A DNA stretch of 64,000 bases from positions 2,465,254-2,529,253 of the forward strand of contig JAVSMN010000001.1 in assembly GCA_032027205.1 (NCBI GenBank). Direction: 5' to 3'. A program made the position numbers and the translations under genes. Numbering within the stretch: the stretch's first letter is position 1; each line of letters begins with the position of its first letter. The stretch comes from Zeimonas sp032027205. Its GTDB lineage: Bacteria > Pseudomonadota > Gammaproteobacteria > Burkholderiales > Burkholderiaceae_E. Shown in pieces: positions 17,307 through 25,482 of this stretch. The notes beneath the pieces were generated by a model that saw only the letters and a list, made by a program, of their open reading frames with translations, was not told where the DNA came from and ran no database searches.

Positions 17307-18074
17307 ATGGATCCGGCGCGCGGGGCCGTCACGGCGGCCGAACTGGAGAGCTGTTTCGAGGACGTGCTCGATGCGCGACGCTTCGTCGATTATTGCCCAA
17401 ATGGTTTGCAGGTGGAAGGCGAGCGCCGGGTCGCGCGGCTGGTCAGCGGCGTGACCGCCAGCCGCGCTCTACTGCAGCGTGCGATCGACGCCGGCGCCGA
17501 CGCGGTGCTGGTGCACCACGGCTGGTTCTGGCGAGGCGACGATCCGCGCGTCGTCGGCGTGCGTCGCGAACGCCTGCGAATCGTGCTCGGCGCGGGTCTT
17601 CATCTGTTCGCCTATCACCTGCCGCTCGACGCGCACCCGCAACTGGGCAACAACGCGCAGTTCGGCGCCGCGCTGGGCTGGAGCGTCGACGGCCGCAGCG
17701 GCGAGAACGGCCTGATCGCCTGGCACGACCTGCCGGTCGCATCGACGGCGAACGAGATGGCACGCGCGTTGGCGACGAAGCTGCAGCGTGAACCGCTTGC
17801 CGTCGGCGCGCTCGATCGCCCGATCCGACGCATTGCCTGGTGCACCGGAGCGGCGCACGACTGGCTCGAGCAGGCGATCGAAGTCGGCGCCGACGCCTAC
17901 ATCAGCGGCGAGATTGCCGAGCGAACCACGCACCTCGCGCGCGAGGCCGGGGTCGTCTATTTCGCCGCCGGCCATCACGCCACCGAGCGCTTCGGCGTGC
18001 AGGCGCTCGGCCGCCACGTCGCCGAGCGCCTCGGCATCGAGCACGTGTTCGTAGACGATGAGAATCCGGTGTGA
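17307..18074 (+). CDS. Nif3-like dinuclear metal-centre protein (YbgI family)
   Basis: NIF3/YbgI/GTP cyclohydrolase I type 2-like protein of 255 residues. Metal-ligand motifs are VLVHHGWFW near the N-terminus and FAAGHHATERFGVQAL near the C-terminus; PNGLQVEG and LFAYHLPLDAHPQLGNN are also typical. An AAGGAGG box at 17294-17300 sits six bases before the ATG at 17307, favouring it over the ATG at 17301. Family members form hexameric rings with a two-metal site; the physiological reaction is unsettled. Confidence 0.92.
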   Translation: MDPARGAVTAAELESCFEDVLDARRFVDYCPNGLQVEGERRVARLVSGVTASRALLQRAIDAGADAVLVHHGWFWRGDDPRVVGVRRERLRIVLGAGLHLFAYHLPLDAHPQLGNNAQFGAALGWSVDGRSGENGLIAWHDLPVASTANEMARALATKLQREPLAVGALDRPIRRIAWCTGAAHDWLEQAIEVGADAYISGEIAERTTHLAREAGVVYFAAGHHATERFGVQALGRHVAERLGIEHVFVDDENPV

Positions 18075-18089
18075 CCCTTCACCGACCCT

Positions 18090-18515
18090 TCACCTCCTGG
18101 CAAGCAGGTCGCGGATCTGCATCAGCAGCGTCTCCGTTGCCGACGGCTCGGCCGGGGCGGGGGCAGGCTCCTCGCGCCAGCGGTTCAGCGCCTTCACCAG
18201 CATGAAGATGACGAAGGCGAGCAGGATGAAGTTGATGAGGATCGTGATGAAGTTGCCGTAGGCGAGCACCGGAATGCCGGCCTCGCGCAGCGCTTCGGCG
18301 GTTCGCGGCGTTCCGTCGGGAACGGTTCCGAGCGGCAGCAGCAGCGAGCTGAAATCGAAACGTCCTCCGAGCAGCACCGAAATGATCGGCATGATCACGT
18401 CGTTGACCAGCGAGTCGACGATCTTGCCGAATGCGCCGCCGATGATCACGCCGACGGCGAGATCCATCACGCTGCCGCGCATCGCAAAGGCTTTGAACTC
18501 GGCGATCATTCCCAT
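18090..18515 (-). CDS. mscL: MscL, large-conductance mechanosensitive channel
   Basis: Inner-membrane channel that opens under osmotic downshock. 141 residues. N-terminal MIAEFKAFAMRGSVMDLAVG and the first helix (VIIGGAFGKIVDSLVNDVIM) are diagnostic. The second helix FITILINFILLAFVIFMLV is followed by a cytoplasmic helix ending LLMQIRDLLARR. The start at 18515 has an AAGGAG ribosome-binding site just upstream; a longer open frame to 18662 is not conserved. It converges on the Nif3-like gene 15 bases away. Confidence 0.96.
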   Translation of the reverse strand: MGMIAEFKAFAMRGSVMDLAVGVIIGGAFGKIVDSLVNDVIMPIISVLLGGRFDFSSLLLPLGTVPDGTPRTAEALREAGIPVLAYGNFITILINFILLAFVIFMLVKALNRWREEPAPAPAEPSATETLLMQIRDLLARR

Positions 18516-18685
18516 CTTCTTCTCCTTGCGTGGTGTCGGGTCGCAGATGCGAAGCGACGCGGGAACCGTCAGGGACTCGCGCTCGTCGCGCTTCCCTGCA
18601 CCCGCGACGCTATCACCGGCGAGGCGACTGCGCCTTGCGCTCGAACAATGGTGGCGGCACACGTGGCGCGCATGCGACCGGGCGG

Positions 18686-18715
18686 TTTAGAGAATCCGGG
18701 TTCCTGCGCTAAGAT
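18686..18715 (+). promoter_or_regulatory. Possible petABC promoter
   Basis: The 253-base divergent gap between mscL and petA contains TTTAGA (18686-18691) and TAAGAT (18710-18715) separated by 18 bases, each matching four of six sigma-70 consensus positions. It would start transcription about 45 bases before petA. I see nothing else recognisable in the gap. The call is weak because GC-rich genomes tolerate poor consensus. Confidence 0.3.
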
Positions 18716-18768
18716 TAAGGGTTTTCTCGCGTCCCTCCTCCTATCTCGAACGCCTATTTTCCAACGTC

Positions 18769-19374
18769 ATGAGTGATCCATCGAAGCCCTCCGATTCGTC
18801 GCGGCGCACCGCTCTCGGACTCACGATCGCCGCCGGAACGGTCGGGACGGTCGCCGTCGCGGTCCCCTTCGTCGCGAGCATGACTCCGTCGGAAAGGGCG
18901 AAGGCCGCCGGCGCTCCGGTCGAGGTCGACATCTCCGACATCAAGCCCGGCCAGATGAAGCGCGTCGAGTGGCGCGGCAAGCCGGTCTGGATCCTGCGCC
19001 GCACCGAGGAGATGCTGCAGACGCTGAAGACCACCGATTCGGAGGTTGCCGACCCCAACTCCGAGCGCGCCGCGTATCCGACGCCCGAATACGCAAAGAA
19101 CGAGTGGCGCTCGATCAAGCCTGAATATCTGGTCGTCGTCGGCATCTGCACGCACCTGGGCTGCTCGCCGGTTCCGCAGTTCACGGCTGGCGGCGGCGAC
19201 CCGTCGCTGCCGGCCGACTGGGTGGGCGGCTTCCTGTGCCCGTGCCACGGTTCCACCTTCGACTACTCCGGCCGGGTGTTCAAGAACAAGCCGGCGCCCG
19301 ACAACCTCGAGGTCCCGCCGTATATGTACCTGACCGACTCGCGGATCGTCGTCGGCGAAGACAAGCAGGCCTGA
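18769..19374 (+). CDS. petA: PetA, Rieske iron-sulfur subunit of cytochrome bc1
   Basis: 2Fe-2S subunit of ubiquinol-cytochrome c reductase, 201 residues. The twin-arginine-like SSRRTALGL precedes the membrane anchor, so Tat export is expected. Cluster ligands are Cys127 and His129 in CTHLGC and Cys157 and His160 in CPCHGS; Cys132 and Cys159 provide the stabilising disulfide. An insertion GGGDPSLPADW between the boxes is typical. First gene of petABC; petB follows after 13 bases. Confidence 0.97.
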   Translation: MSDPSKPSDSSRRTALGLTIAAGTVGTVAVAVPFVASMTPSERAKAAGAPVEVDISDIKPGQMKRVEWRGKPVWILRRTEEMLQTLKTTDSEVADPNSERAAYPTPEYAKNEWRSIKPEYLVVVGICTHLGCSPVPQFTAGGGDPSLPADWVGGFLCPCHGSTFDYSGRVFKNKPAPDNLEVPPYMYLTDSRIVVGEDKQA

Positions 19375-19387
19375 GGGGCAGCGAGAC

Positions 19388-20785
19388 ATGGCATACGAAA
19401 AGACCTACGAGAGCCAGGCCGAAGCGCCGGGGCTGCTGGGCTGGATCGACCGGCGCTTTCCGCTGTCGTCCCTGTGGAAGGCGCACCTGTCCGAGTACTA
19501 CGCGCCGAAGAACTTCAACTTCTGGTACTTCTTCGGTTCGCTGGCGATGCTGGTGCTGGTGCTGCAGATCGTCACCGGCATCTTCCTCGTCATGCACTAC
19601 AAGCCCGACGCGGCGCTCGCCTTCGCGTCGGTCGAGTACATCATGCGCGACGTGCCGTGGGGCTGGCTGATCCGCTACCTGCACTCCACCGGTGCGTCGG
19701 CCTTCTTCATCGTCGTCTACCTGCACATGTTCCGCGGCCTGCTCTACGGCTCCTACCGCAAGCCGCGCGAGCTGGTGTGGATCTTCGGCTGCATGATCTT
19801 CCTCGCGCTGATGGCCGAGGCCTTCTTCGGCTACCTGCTCCCGTGGGGGCAGATGTCGTACTGGGGCGCGCAGGTCATCGTCAACCTGTTCTCGGCCATT
19901 CCGTTCATCGGCCCCGAGCTGTCGCTGTGGATCCGCGGCGACTACGTGGTGGGCGACGCCACGCTGAACCGCTTCTTCTCGTTTCACGTCATCGCGATCC
20001 CGCTCGTGCTGCTCGGCCTCGTGGTTGCGCACATCATGGCGCTGCACGAGGTGGGGTCGAACAACCCGGACGGCATCGAGATCAAGGCGCAGAAGGACGC
20101 CAACGGCATCCCGCTCGACGGCATCCCGTTCCACCCGTACTACTCGGTGCACGACATCCTCGGCGTCGCGGTGTTCCTGATCGTCTTCTCGGCGATCCTG
20201 TTCTTCGCGCCCGAGTTCGGCGGCTACTTCATCGAGTACAACAACTTCATCCCGGCCGATCCGCTGGTCACGCCCGCACACATCGCCCCGGTGTGGTACT
20301 TCACGCCGTTCTACTCGATCCTGCGCGCCACGACCGAAGACTTCCTGCTGTTCTGGATGATCCCGTTCCTCGTCCTCTTCGGGCTGCTCGTCTGGTTCAC
20401 CGCGCGCAGCGCGCTGAGCAAGCTGATCGCCGCGGTCGTTGTCGCCGTCATGGTCATCGGCTTCTTCGTCGTCGACGCGAAGTTCTGGGGCGTGGTCGGC
20501 ATGGGCGCGTCGGTGCTGATCCTGTTCGTGCTGCCCTGGATCGACCAGAGTCCGGTGCGCTCGATCCGCTACCGCCCGGGCTGGCACAAGGCGGTTCTCG
20601 CGGCCTTCGTCGTCGTCTTCCTCGTGCTCGGTTACCTGGGCACCACGCCGGTCTCGCCGACCAACTCGCTGTTCTCGAAGATCGGCACGCTGCTGTACTT
20701 CGCGTTCTTCCTGCTGATGCCGTGGTGGAGCAGTTCGGGCCGCTTCAAGCCGGTTCCCGAGCGCGTCACTTTCCACGGGCACTGA
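19388..20785 (+). CDS. petB: PetB, cytochrome b subunit of bc1
   Basis: Membrane di-heme subunit that oxidises ubiquinol at the Qo site. 465 residues. The heme ligands are His99, His113, His200 and His215 in the expected pairs. The Qo motif at 301-304 reads PVWY rather than the mitochondrial PEWY, a substitution characteristic of beta/gamma-proteobacterial enzymes. The protein is longer than a minimal cytochrome b because of extra C-terminal helices (about residues 390-450). The initiating ATG has a GCAGCGAGAC leader with only a weak ribosome-binding site. Confidence 0.97.
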   Translation: MAYEKTYESQAEAPGLLGWIDRRFPLSSLWKAHLSEYYAPKNFNFWYFFGSLAMLVLVLQIVTGIFLVMHYKPDAALAFASVEYIMRDVPWGWLIRYLHSTGASAFFIVVYLHMFRGLLYGSYRKPRELVWIFGCMIFLALMAEAFFGYLLPWGQMSYWGAQVIVNLFSAIPFIGPELSLWIRGDYVVGDATLNRFFSFHVIAIPLVLLGLVVAHIMALHEVGSNNPDGIEIKAQKDANGIPLDGIPFHPYYSVHDILGVAVFLIVFSAILFFAPEFGGYFIEYNNFIPADPLVTPAHIAPVWYFTPFYSILRATTEDFLLFWMIPFLVLFGLLVWFTARSALSKLIAAVVVAVMVIGFFVVDAKFWGVVGMGASVLILFVLPWIDQSPVRSIRYRPGWHKAVLAAFVVVFLVLGYLGTTPVSPTNSLFSKIGTLLYFAFFLLMPWWSSSGRFKPVPERVTFHGH

Positions 20786-20816
20786 TCCGCGATCCGGCAC
20801 TGGAGCTGAACAGAAC

Positions 20817-21686
20817 ATGAACCTCGTCATCCGGATCCTGGTCGCAGTCGCCGCCTCGCTTTCGTTCGGCGCCGCCTCGGCGGCCGGGGCGGGCTATCCC
20901 CTCGATCCCTTCCCCACGCACAAGCTCACCGACGAGCCGTCGCTGCAGAACGGCGCGAAGCTCTTCGTCAACTACTGCCTGAACTGCCACAGCGCGAACC
21001 TGATGCGCTACAACCGGCTGCGTGACATCGGCCTCACCGAAGAGCAGATCCGCGAGTACCTGGTGCTCGACCCGAGCGGCAAGGTCGGCGACCTGATGAA
21101 GATCGCGATGCGTCCGGCCGACTCGAAGGTCTGGTTCGGCGCGACGCCGCCCGACCTCACCGTCACCGCGCGCGCGCGCTCGTCAGGGGCCGGCTCCGGC
21201 GCCGACTGGATCTACACCTACCTGCGCTCGTATTTCCGCGACGGCACGCGCCCCACCGGCTGGAACAACCCGGTCTTCGAGGGCGTCGGCATGCCGCACG
21301 TGCTGTGGGAGCTGCAGGGGATGCGCGGCGCCACGCTCGAGGAGATCAAGGAGGTCGCCGACGCGGCGGGCAACGGCGGCGCCTCGTTCGTGAAGAGCAC
21401 GGTCGTCTTCGATGCGCAGGGCAACCGCACCGAAACCACCGAGAAGCTCGACGGGCACAACCTGCATCCTTCGCGCCACTGGACGCTCGCCAATGCGCAG
21501 GGCGGCAAGGTGTCGCAGGCGGAGTTCGACGACACGGTCGCCGACCTCACCGCCTTCCTCACCTACATGTCGGATCCGAGCGCGCGCACGCGCGTGCGCC
21601 TGGGCGTGTGGGTGCTGCTGTTCCTCGGCGTGTTCACCGTGTTCGCGTGGATGCTCAACCGCGAGTACTGGAAGGACGTCAAATGA
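20817..21686 (+). CDS. petC: PetC, cytochrome c1 subunit of bc1
   Basis: Periplasmic c-type cytochrome anchored by a C-terminal helix; it accepts electrons from the Rieske protein. 289 residues. An N-terminal signal peptide ends near ASAAGAG; the heme-binding motif is CLNCH (Cys54, Cys57, His58). MRPADSKVWFGATPPDLTVTA and the C-terminal anchor VWVLLFLGVFTVFAWML are family features. An intrinsic terminator follows 38 bases after the stop. Confidence 0.97.
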   Translation: MNLVIRILVAVAASLSFGAASAAGAGYPLDPFPTHKLTDEPSLQNGAKLFVNYCLNCHSANLMRYNRLRDIGLTEEQIREYLVLDPSGKVGDLMKIAMRPADSKVWFGATPPDLTVTARARSSGAGSGADWIYTYLRSYFRDGTRPTGWNNPVFEGVGMPHVLWELQGMRGATLEEIKEVADAAGNGGASFVKSTVVFDAQGNRTETTEKLDGHNLHPSRHWTLANAQGGKVSQAEFDDTVADLTAFLTYMSDPSARTRVRLGVWVLLFLGVFTVFAWMLNREYWKDVK

Positions 21687-21723
21687 GCGCGGCCCTTCGC
21701 TGAGGCCGGCCTGCACGCCTCTC

Positions 21724-21762
21724 ACAGGGTGAGTCCGCCGGACTCACCCTGTTGTTGTTTTC
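21724..21762 (+). terminator. Intrinsic terminator after petABC
   Basis: A perfect 13-bp stem (21724-21736 with 21740-21752; CAGGGTGAGTCC and its complement) with a 3-base loop (GCC) is followed by a T-rich tract TTGTTGTTTTCT. It lies between petC and sspA and should separate the bc1 operon from sspAB. This is the clearest intrinsic terminator in the window. Confidence 0.9.
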
Positions 21763-21781
21763 TGCATCGGGAGTTCCCGCG

Positions 21782-22396
21782 ATGATGGTGCTGTACTCCG
21801 GCACGACCTGCCCGTTCTCGCAACGCTGCAGGTTCGTGCTGTTCGAGAAGGGCATGGATTTCGAGATCCGCGACGTCGATCTCTACAACAAGCCCGAAGA
21901 CATTTCGATCATGAACCCGTACGGNCAGGTGCCGATCCTCGTCGAGCGCGACCTGATCCTGTACGAGTCGAACATCATCAACGAGTACATCGACGAGCGC
22001 TTTCCGCATCCGCAGCTGATGCCGGCCGACCCGGTGATGCGAGCGCGCGCCCGCCTGTTCCTGTTCAACTTCGAGCGCGAGCTCTTCGTGCACGTGCAGC
22101 AGCTCGAGCGGCGCGACCAGCAGCGCGACGCTTCGAAGGCGATGGAGAAGGCGCGCCAGCAGATCCGCGACCGGCTCACGCAGCTCACGCCGATCTTCAT
22201 CAAGAACAAGCACATGCTCGGCGACGACTTCTCGATGCTCGACGTGGCGATCGCGCCGCTGCTGTGGCGGCTCGACCACTACGGCATCGACATGCCGAAG
22301 AGCGCAGCGCCGCTGCTGCGCTACGCTGAGAGGCTGTTTTCGCGTCCGGCGTACATCGAGGCGCTGACGCCCTCCGAGAAGGTGATGCGACGCTGA
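21782..22396 (+). CDS. sspA: SspA, stringent starvation protein A
   Basis: GST-fold, RNA polymerase-associated regulator induced in starvation. 204 residues: thioredoxin-like N-terminal domain (LYSGTTCPFSQRCRFVLFEKG), then a helical C-terminal domain. The read contains one ambiguous base at 21925, but the codon is GGN and encodes glycine whatever the base, giving NPYGQVPIL as expected. Two in-frame ATGs (21782, 21785) are possible. A GGGAG box precedes them. The stop overlaps the sspB start by one base. Confidence 0.94.
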   Translation: MMVLYSGTTCPFSQRCRFVLFEKGMDFEIRDVDLYNKPEDISIMNPYXQVPILVERDLILYESNIINEYIDERFPHPQLMPADPVMRARARLFLFNFERELFVHVQQLERRDQQRDASKAMEKARQQIRDRLTQLTPIFIKNKHMLGDDFSMLDVAIAPLLWRLDHYGIDMPKSAAPLLRYAERLFSRPAYIEALTPSEKVMRR

Positions 22397-23115
22397 TGTC
22401 GGAAGTTTCGACCAAGCCGTACCTGATCCGCGCCATCTACGAGTGGTGCACGGACAGCGGATACCGCCCATTCATCGCCGTCGTCGTAGACGCGCGCACG
22501 CAGGTGCCGCGCGAGTTCGTGCGCAACAGCGAGATCGTGCTGAACATCGCGGCAGCGGCCACCAACCGGCTGCAGATCGGCAACGAACTGCTCGAATTCG
22601 AGGCGCGCTTCGGCGGCGTCGCGCGCCACGTGTCGATTCCCATCGACAACGTGCGGGCGATCTTCGCGCAGGAGAACGGGCACGGCATGGCTTTCGAGGT
22701 GCCCGCACAGGCGCACGACGGCGAGGCGCATGCTGCATCCGCCGATGACGCCGTCGCCGAGCCTGCGCCTGCCGAGGGCGAAGCGCCGGCCGACGGCGAA
22801 GCAGCAGCGGCCGATGGCCCCGGCGCCCAGACCGGCCGCGCGCCGGCCAAGCGTGCCGCCGCCAAGCGTGCGCGCAAGACGGTCCTGCGCGAGGTGGGCG
22901 CGAAGGCTTCGCACGGCGAAGCGGACAGCGATGGCGAGGCTTCCAGGGCCGGCTCGACTTCCGGAAAACGGCCGCGCAAGCCGTCGATTGCAGCCGTACC
23001 GCGCGATGCCGGCGCCGGCGCTGGCGAGAAGACTCGCGAGCGACCCCGCAGCCCCGATGACGATCCCGGTCCCGGAACCACTCCGGGCAAGCCGCACCTC
23101 ACCCGAGTGAAGTAG
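22396..23115 (+). CDS. sspB: SspB, ClpXP adaptor with long C-terminal tail
   Basis: Adaptor that binds ssrA-tagged proteins and delivers them to ClpXP. The folded substrate-binding domain is residues 1 to about 110 (PYLIRAIYEWCTDSGYRPFI; VPREFVRNSEIVLNIAAAAT; IYE and YRPF typical). The remaining 130 residues are low-complexity Ala/Glu/Lys/Arg/Pro, much longer than the E. coli linker. The last residues, KPHLTRVK, resemble the ClpX-binding tail LRVVK, so adaptor function looks preserved at the end of an extended tether. It overlaps sspA by one base. Confidence 0.93.
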   Translation: MSEVSTKPYLIRAIYEWCTDSGYRPFIAVVVDARTQVPREFVRNSEIVLNIAAAATNRLQIGNELLEFEARFGGVARHVSIPIDNVRAIFAQENGHGMAFEVPAQAHDGEAHAASADDAVAEPAPAEGEAPADGEAAAADGPGAQTGRAPAKRAAAKRARKTVLREVGAKASHGEADSDGEASRAGSTSGKRPRKPSIAAVPRDAGAGAGEKTRERPRSPDDDPGPGTTPGKPHLTRVK

Positions 23116-23125
23116 GGCGCTGCGC

Positions 23126-23131
23126 TACACT
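23126..23131 (+). promoter_or_regulatory. Possible -10 of the tRNA-Thr promoter
   Basis: TACACT ends 10 bases before the tRNA 5' end and is followed by a GC-rich stretch, as is common for stable-RNA promoters. No good -35 is seen 16-18 bases upstream, inside the sspB tail. Confidence 0.3.
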
Positions 23132-23141
23132 GCGTCCCCGC

Positions 23142-23217
23142 GCCGGCTTAGCTCAGTTGGTAGAGCAACCGCCTTGTAAGCGGTAGGTCCCCCGTTCGAG
23201 TCGGGGAGTCGGCACCA
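23142..23217 (+). tRNA. tRNA-Thr (anticodon TGT)
   Basis: A 76-base cloverleaf with encoded CCA. The acceptor stem GCCGGCT pairs with AGTCGGC with one G-U pair; D-loop AGCTCAGTTGGTAGAGC; anticodon stem ACCGC/GCGGT closing loop CTTGTAA (anticodon TGT at 23175-23177, reading ACA); T-arm with GTTCGAGTC. It follows sspB by 26 bases. A broken gene fragment lies 80-170 bases beyond its 3' end. Confidence 0.97.
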
Positions 23218-23301
23218 GCGCACCGTCGTTCTGCGCATCCTTTCGTCTTCCGGCGGACCCGTCTCCGACCGCTCCCTCGCGACAGCCGCGCGCTCGGCAG
23301 A

Positions 23302-23382
23302 TGCCACCGCCGCGCCGCTGATGGCGAAGACGAAGGTGCCCGCGAGATCGAGAGTCTTGATGAAGGCCTGGATGTCGAGCAT
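23302..23382 (-). pseudogene. N-terminal fragment of a TRIC/UPF0126 membrane-channel gene
   Basis: Reading the minus strand from an ATG at 23382, the first 27 residues (including IKTLDLAGTFVFAISGAAVA) match the first membrane helix of the TRIC/UPF0126 (YadS/YicG-like) family, whose members run to about 200 residues with repeated glycine-rich helices. Homology stops abruptly; the frame then reads through unrelated sequence and antisense through the tRNA. The interval 23218-23521 therefore holds no intact gene, only this remnant. Recognition is by eye from the helix pattern, so a short chance match is possible but unlikely. Confidence 0.6.
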
Positions 23383-23521
23383 GCCTTCCGCGCCTGCGCG
23401 ACGCTATCGTCCGCCTGGATGGCGGGGATGCCGGCAGCCGGAACTGCCTCTGCATGGGTTTGCCGGCGATCGCTGTGCTAGCCTGCCCGCGCCACGGTAC
23501 GAGCGCGTTTCGATCGATCGA

Positions 23522-24673
23522 ATGCCCAGCAACGGTAGCTGCCGGTACGAATCCACTGACGCGGGCAGCCGCCTGCGGCTGTCCGGCGCCTGGCGTCTTG
23601 CCGCACTGGAGGCGGTCGACGATTCGCTGCAGGCCTGCCTGCCGCGAAGCGGAATCGGCCGCCCGGTCGTCGTCGATGGATCCGCGCTCGACGAGATCGA
23701 CACTGCGGGCGCGCTGGCGCTCTGGAGTCGGCTGAAGGCGTCCGGCGCAGATCCGCAGGGCGTCGAGCTGGCCGGTTTCGGCGAGGCGCAGCGCGCGACG
23801 CTCGAACTGGTGCGCTCGCGGCTGGACGAAGTCATCGGGCCGGGGGCCGTCGGCGAAATCGCGCTCGGCGCGCCGCCCGCCACGCCGGTGCGCGCGCTCG
23901 GACGCGGCGCGGTGTCGCTGTGGCAGCTCGTCGTCGGCAACGTCGAATGGCTCGGCCGCATCGTGGTGGCCCTCGCGCAGGCGGTCTCCGATCCCCGCCG
24001 TTTGCGCACGCGCGAGTTGTTCGCGCAGCTGGCGCAGGTGTGCGTCGATGCGATCCCGGTTGTCGCGCTCGTCACCTTCCTGATCGGGCTCGTCGTCGCC
24101 TACCTGCTCGGGCTGCAAGCCACGCAGTACGGCGCCAATATCTTCGTCGTAGACGGCGTTGCGCTCGGGCTCACCCGCGAGTTCTCGCCGCTGATCGTCG
24201 CCGTGATCCTTGCCGGACGTTCGGGATCGGCCTTCGCTGCGCAACTCGGAACGATGCGCATCACCGAGGAGATCGACGCGATCCGCACGCTCGGGCTGTC
24301 GGTGGAGCAGGTGCTGATCGTGCCGCGCGTGCTCGCACTGGTCGTGGCGATGCCACTGCTCGTCTTCGTCGGCGATGTCGTCGGCCTGCTCGGCGCGATG
24401 GCGATCGCCGACCACATGCTCGACATCGGTCCCGGTCAGTTCCTCGAACGCCTGCGCTACGCGCTCGCGCCGCGACACCTGGTGATCGGTCTCGTGAAGG
24501 CGCCGGTCTTCGCGTTTGCGATCGCCCTGATCGGCTGTCGGATGGGGTTGACGGTGAGCCGCGACGCACGCTCGATCGGTCGCAACACGACGTCCACCGT
24601 CGTCCAGGCGATTGTCCTCGTCATCGTGATCGACGCGCTGTTCGCCGTGCTGTTGCAGGCGCTGGGCCTGTGA
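23522..24673 (+). CDS. STAS-MlaE fusion permease of a second MCE transporter
   Basis: 383 residues. The first 110 residues resemble a STAS domain (LRLSGAWRLAALEAVDDSL; VVVDGSALDEIDTAGALALW), then a complete MlaE permease follows (FLIGLVVAYLLGLQATQYG; LTREFSPLIVAVILAGRSGS; EEIDAIRTLGLSVEQVL). It therefore combines MlaB-like and MlaE-like functions in one chain. It heads a four-gene operon with an ATPase, an MCE protein and a lipoprotein. The frame stays open upstream to 23321, but the ATG at 23522 gives the start of recognisable STAS sequence; no strong ribosome-binding site is seen. The substrate is presumably lipid, by family. Confidence 0.9.
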   Translation: MPSNGSCRYESTDAGSRLRLSGAWRLAALEAVDDSLQACLPRSGIGRPVVVDGSALDEIDTAGALALWSRLKASGADPQGVELAGFGEAQRATLELVRSRLDEVIGPGAVGEIALGAPPATPVRALGRGAVSLWQLVVGNVEWLGRIVVALAQAVSDPRRLRTRELFAQLAQVCVDAIPVVALVTFLIGLVVAYLLGLQATQYGANIFVVDGVALGLTREFSPLIVAVILAGRSGSAFAAQLGTMRITEEIDAIRTLGLSVEQVLIVPRVLALVVAMPLLVFVGDVVGLLGAMAIADHMLDIGPGQFLERLRYALAPRHLVIGLVKAPVFAFAIALIGCRMGLTVSRDARSIGRNTTSTVVQAIVLVIVIDALFAVLLQALGL

Positions 24674-25482
24674 GCGAGCCCGCCTCTCGCGATCCCGCTT
24701 CGCGCGACGAGCCGGTCGTGGAGCTGCGTTCGCTGAATACGCGCTTCGGCGAGCAGGTCGTGCACGAAAGCCTCGATCTGTGCGTGCCGCGCGGCGAGCT
24801 GGTCGCGCTCGTCGGTGGCAGCGGCAGCGGCAAGTCGGTGCTGTTGCGCGAGATCGTCGGGCTGCATCGTCCGAGCGGCGGATGCGTGCGCCTGCTCGGC
24901 ACCGACGTCTGGTCGGCGTCGCAGGATGAGCTCGACGCCGTGCGCCGACGCATCGGCGTGCTGTTCCAGGACGCGGCGCTGTTTTCGTCGCTCGACGTTG
25001 CCAACAACGTGGCCACGCCGATGCGCGAGCAAGGGCGCATTCCGCCGGCGATGATCGAGCCCCTCGTGCGGCTGCGCATCTCGATGGCGGGCCTGCCGCC
25101 GGATGCGGCCACCAAGATGCCGGCCCAGCTGTCGGGCGGAATGCGAAAGCGCGCCGGCATCGCGCGCGCGCTCGCCCTCGAGCCCGAGGTGCTGTTCCTC
25201 GACGAGCCGACCTCGGGCCTCGACCCGGTTACGGCGCGAGAGCTCGATGCGCTGCTTGCCGCGCTGAATCGCGATCTCGGCATCACGATCGTGCTCGTCA
25301 CGCACGACATCGACACGATCCTGACCATCACGCAGCGCATGGTCGTGCTGCGCGACGGACGCATCGCCGCCGACGGGTCACCGGCAGAAGTCGCGCGCTC
25401 CGATGACGAATGGATTCGCGGCTGGTTCGACGGCCGTAGAATGGCCCCGCCCCTGCAGCGGAGCGCAAGCGATGGAGCCTGA
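24670..25482 (+). CDS. MlaF-like ATPase of the second MCE transporter
   Basis: 270 residues with intact Walker A (VGGSGSGKS), signature (LSGGMRKRAGIARAL), Walker B (VLFLDEPTSGLDP) and H-loop (VTHDID). The GVLFQDAALFSSLDVANNVA segment is the MlaF-type Q-loop region. It starts with a GTG overlapping the STAS-permease stop (GTGA) and overlaps the MCE gene by 11 bases, so the four genes are tightly coupled. Distinct from the mlaF at the left edge of the window. Confidence 0.93.
   Translation: MSEPASRDPASRDEPVVELRSLNTRFGEQVVHESLDLCVPRGELVALVGGSGSGKSVLLREIVGLHRPSGGCVRLLGTDVWSASQDELDAVRRRIGVLFQDAALFSSLDVANNVATPMREQGRIPPAMIEPLVRLRISMAGLPPDAATKMPAQLSGGMRKRAGIARALALEPEVLFLDEPTSGLDPVTARELDALLAALNRDLGITIVLVTHDIDTILTITQRMVVLRDGRIAADGSPAEVARSDDEWIRGWFDGRRMAPPLQRSASDGA

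Noticed and set aside
23125..23382. 85-codon minus-strand ORF running through tRNA-Thr
   Set aside because: Its C-terminal half is simply the antisense of the tRNA. Only its first 27 codons carry meaningful similarity and are listed as a fragment.
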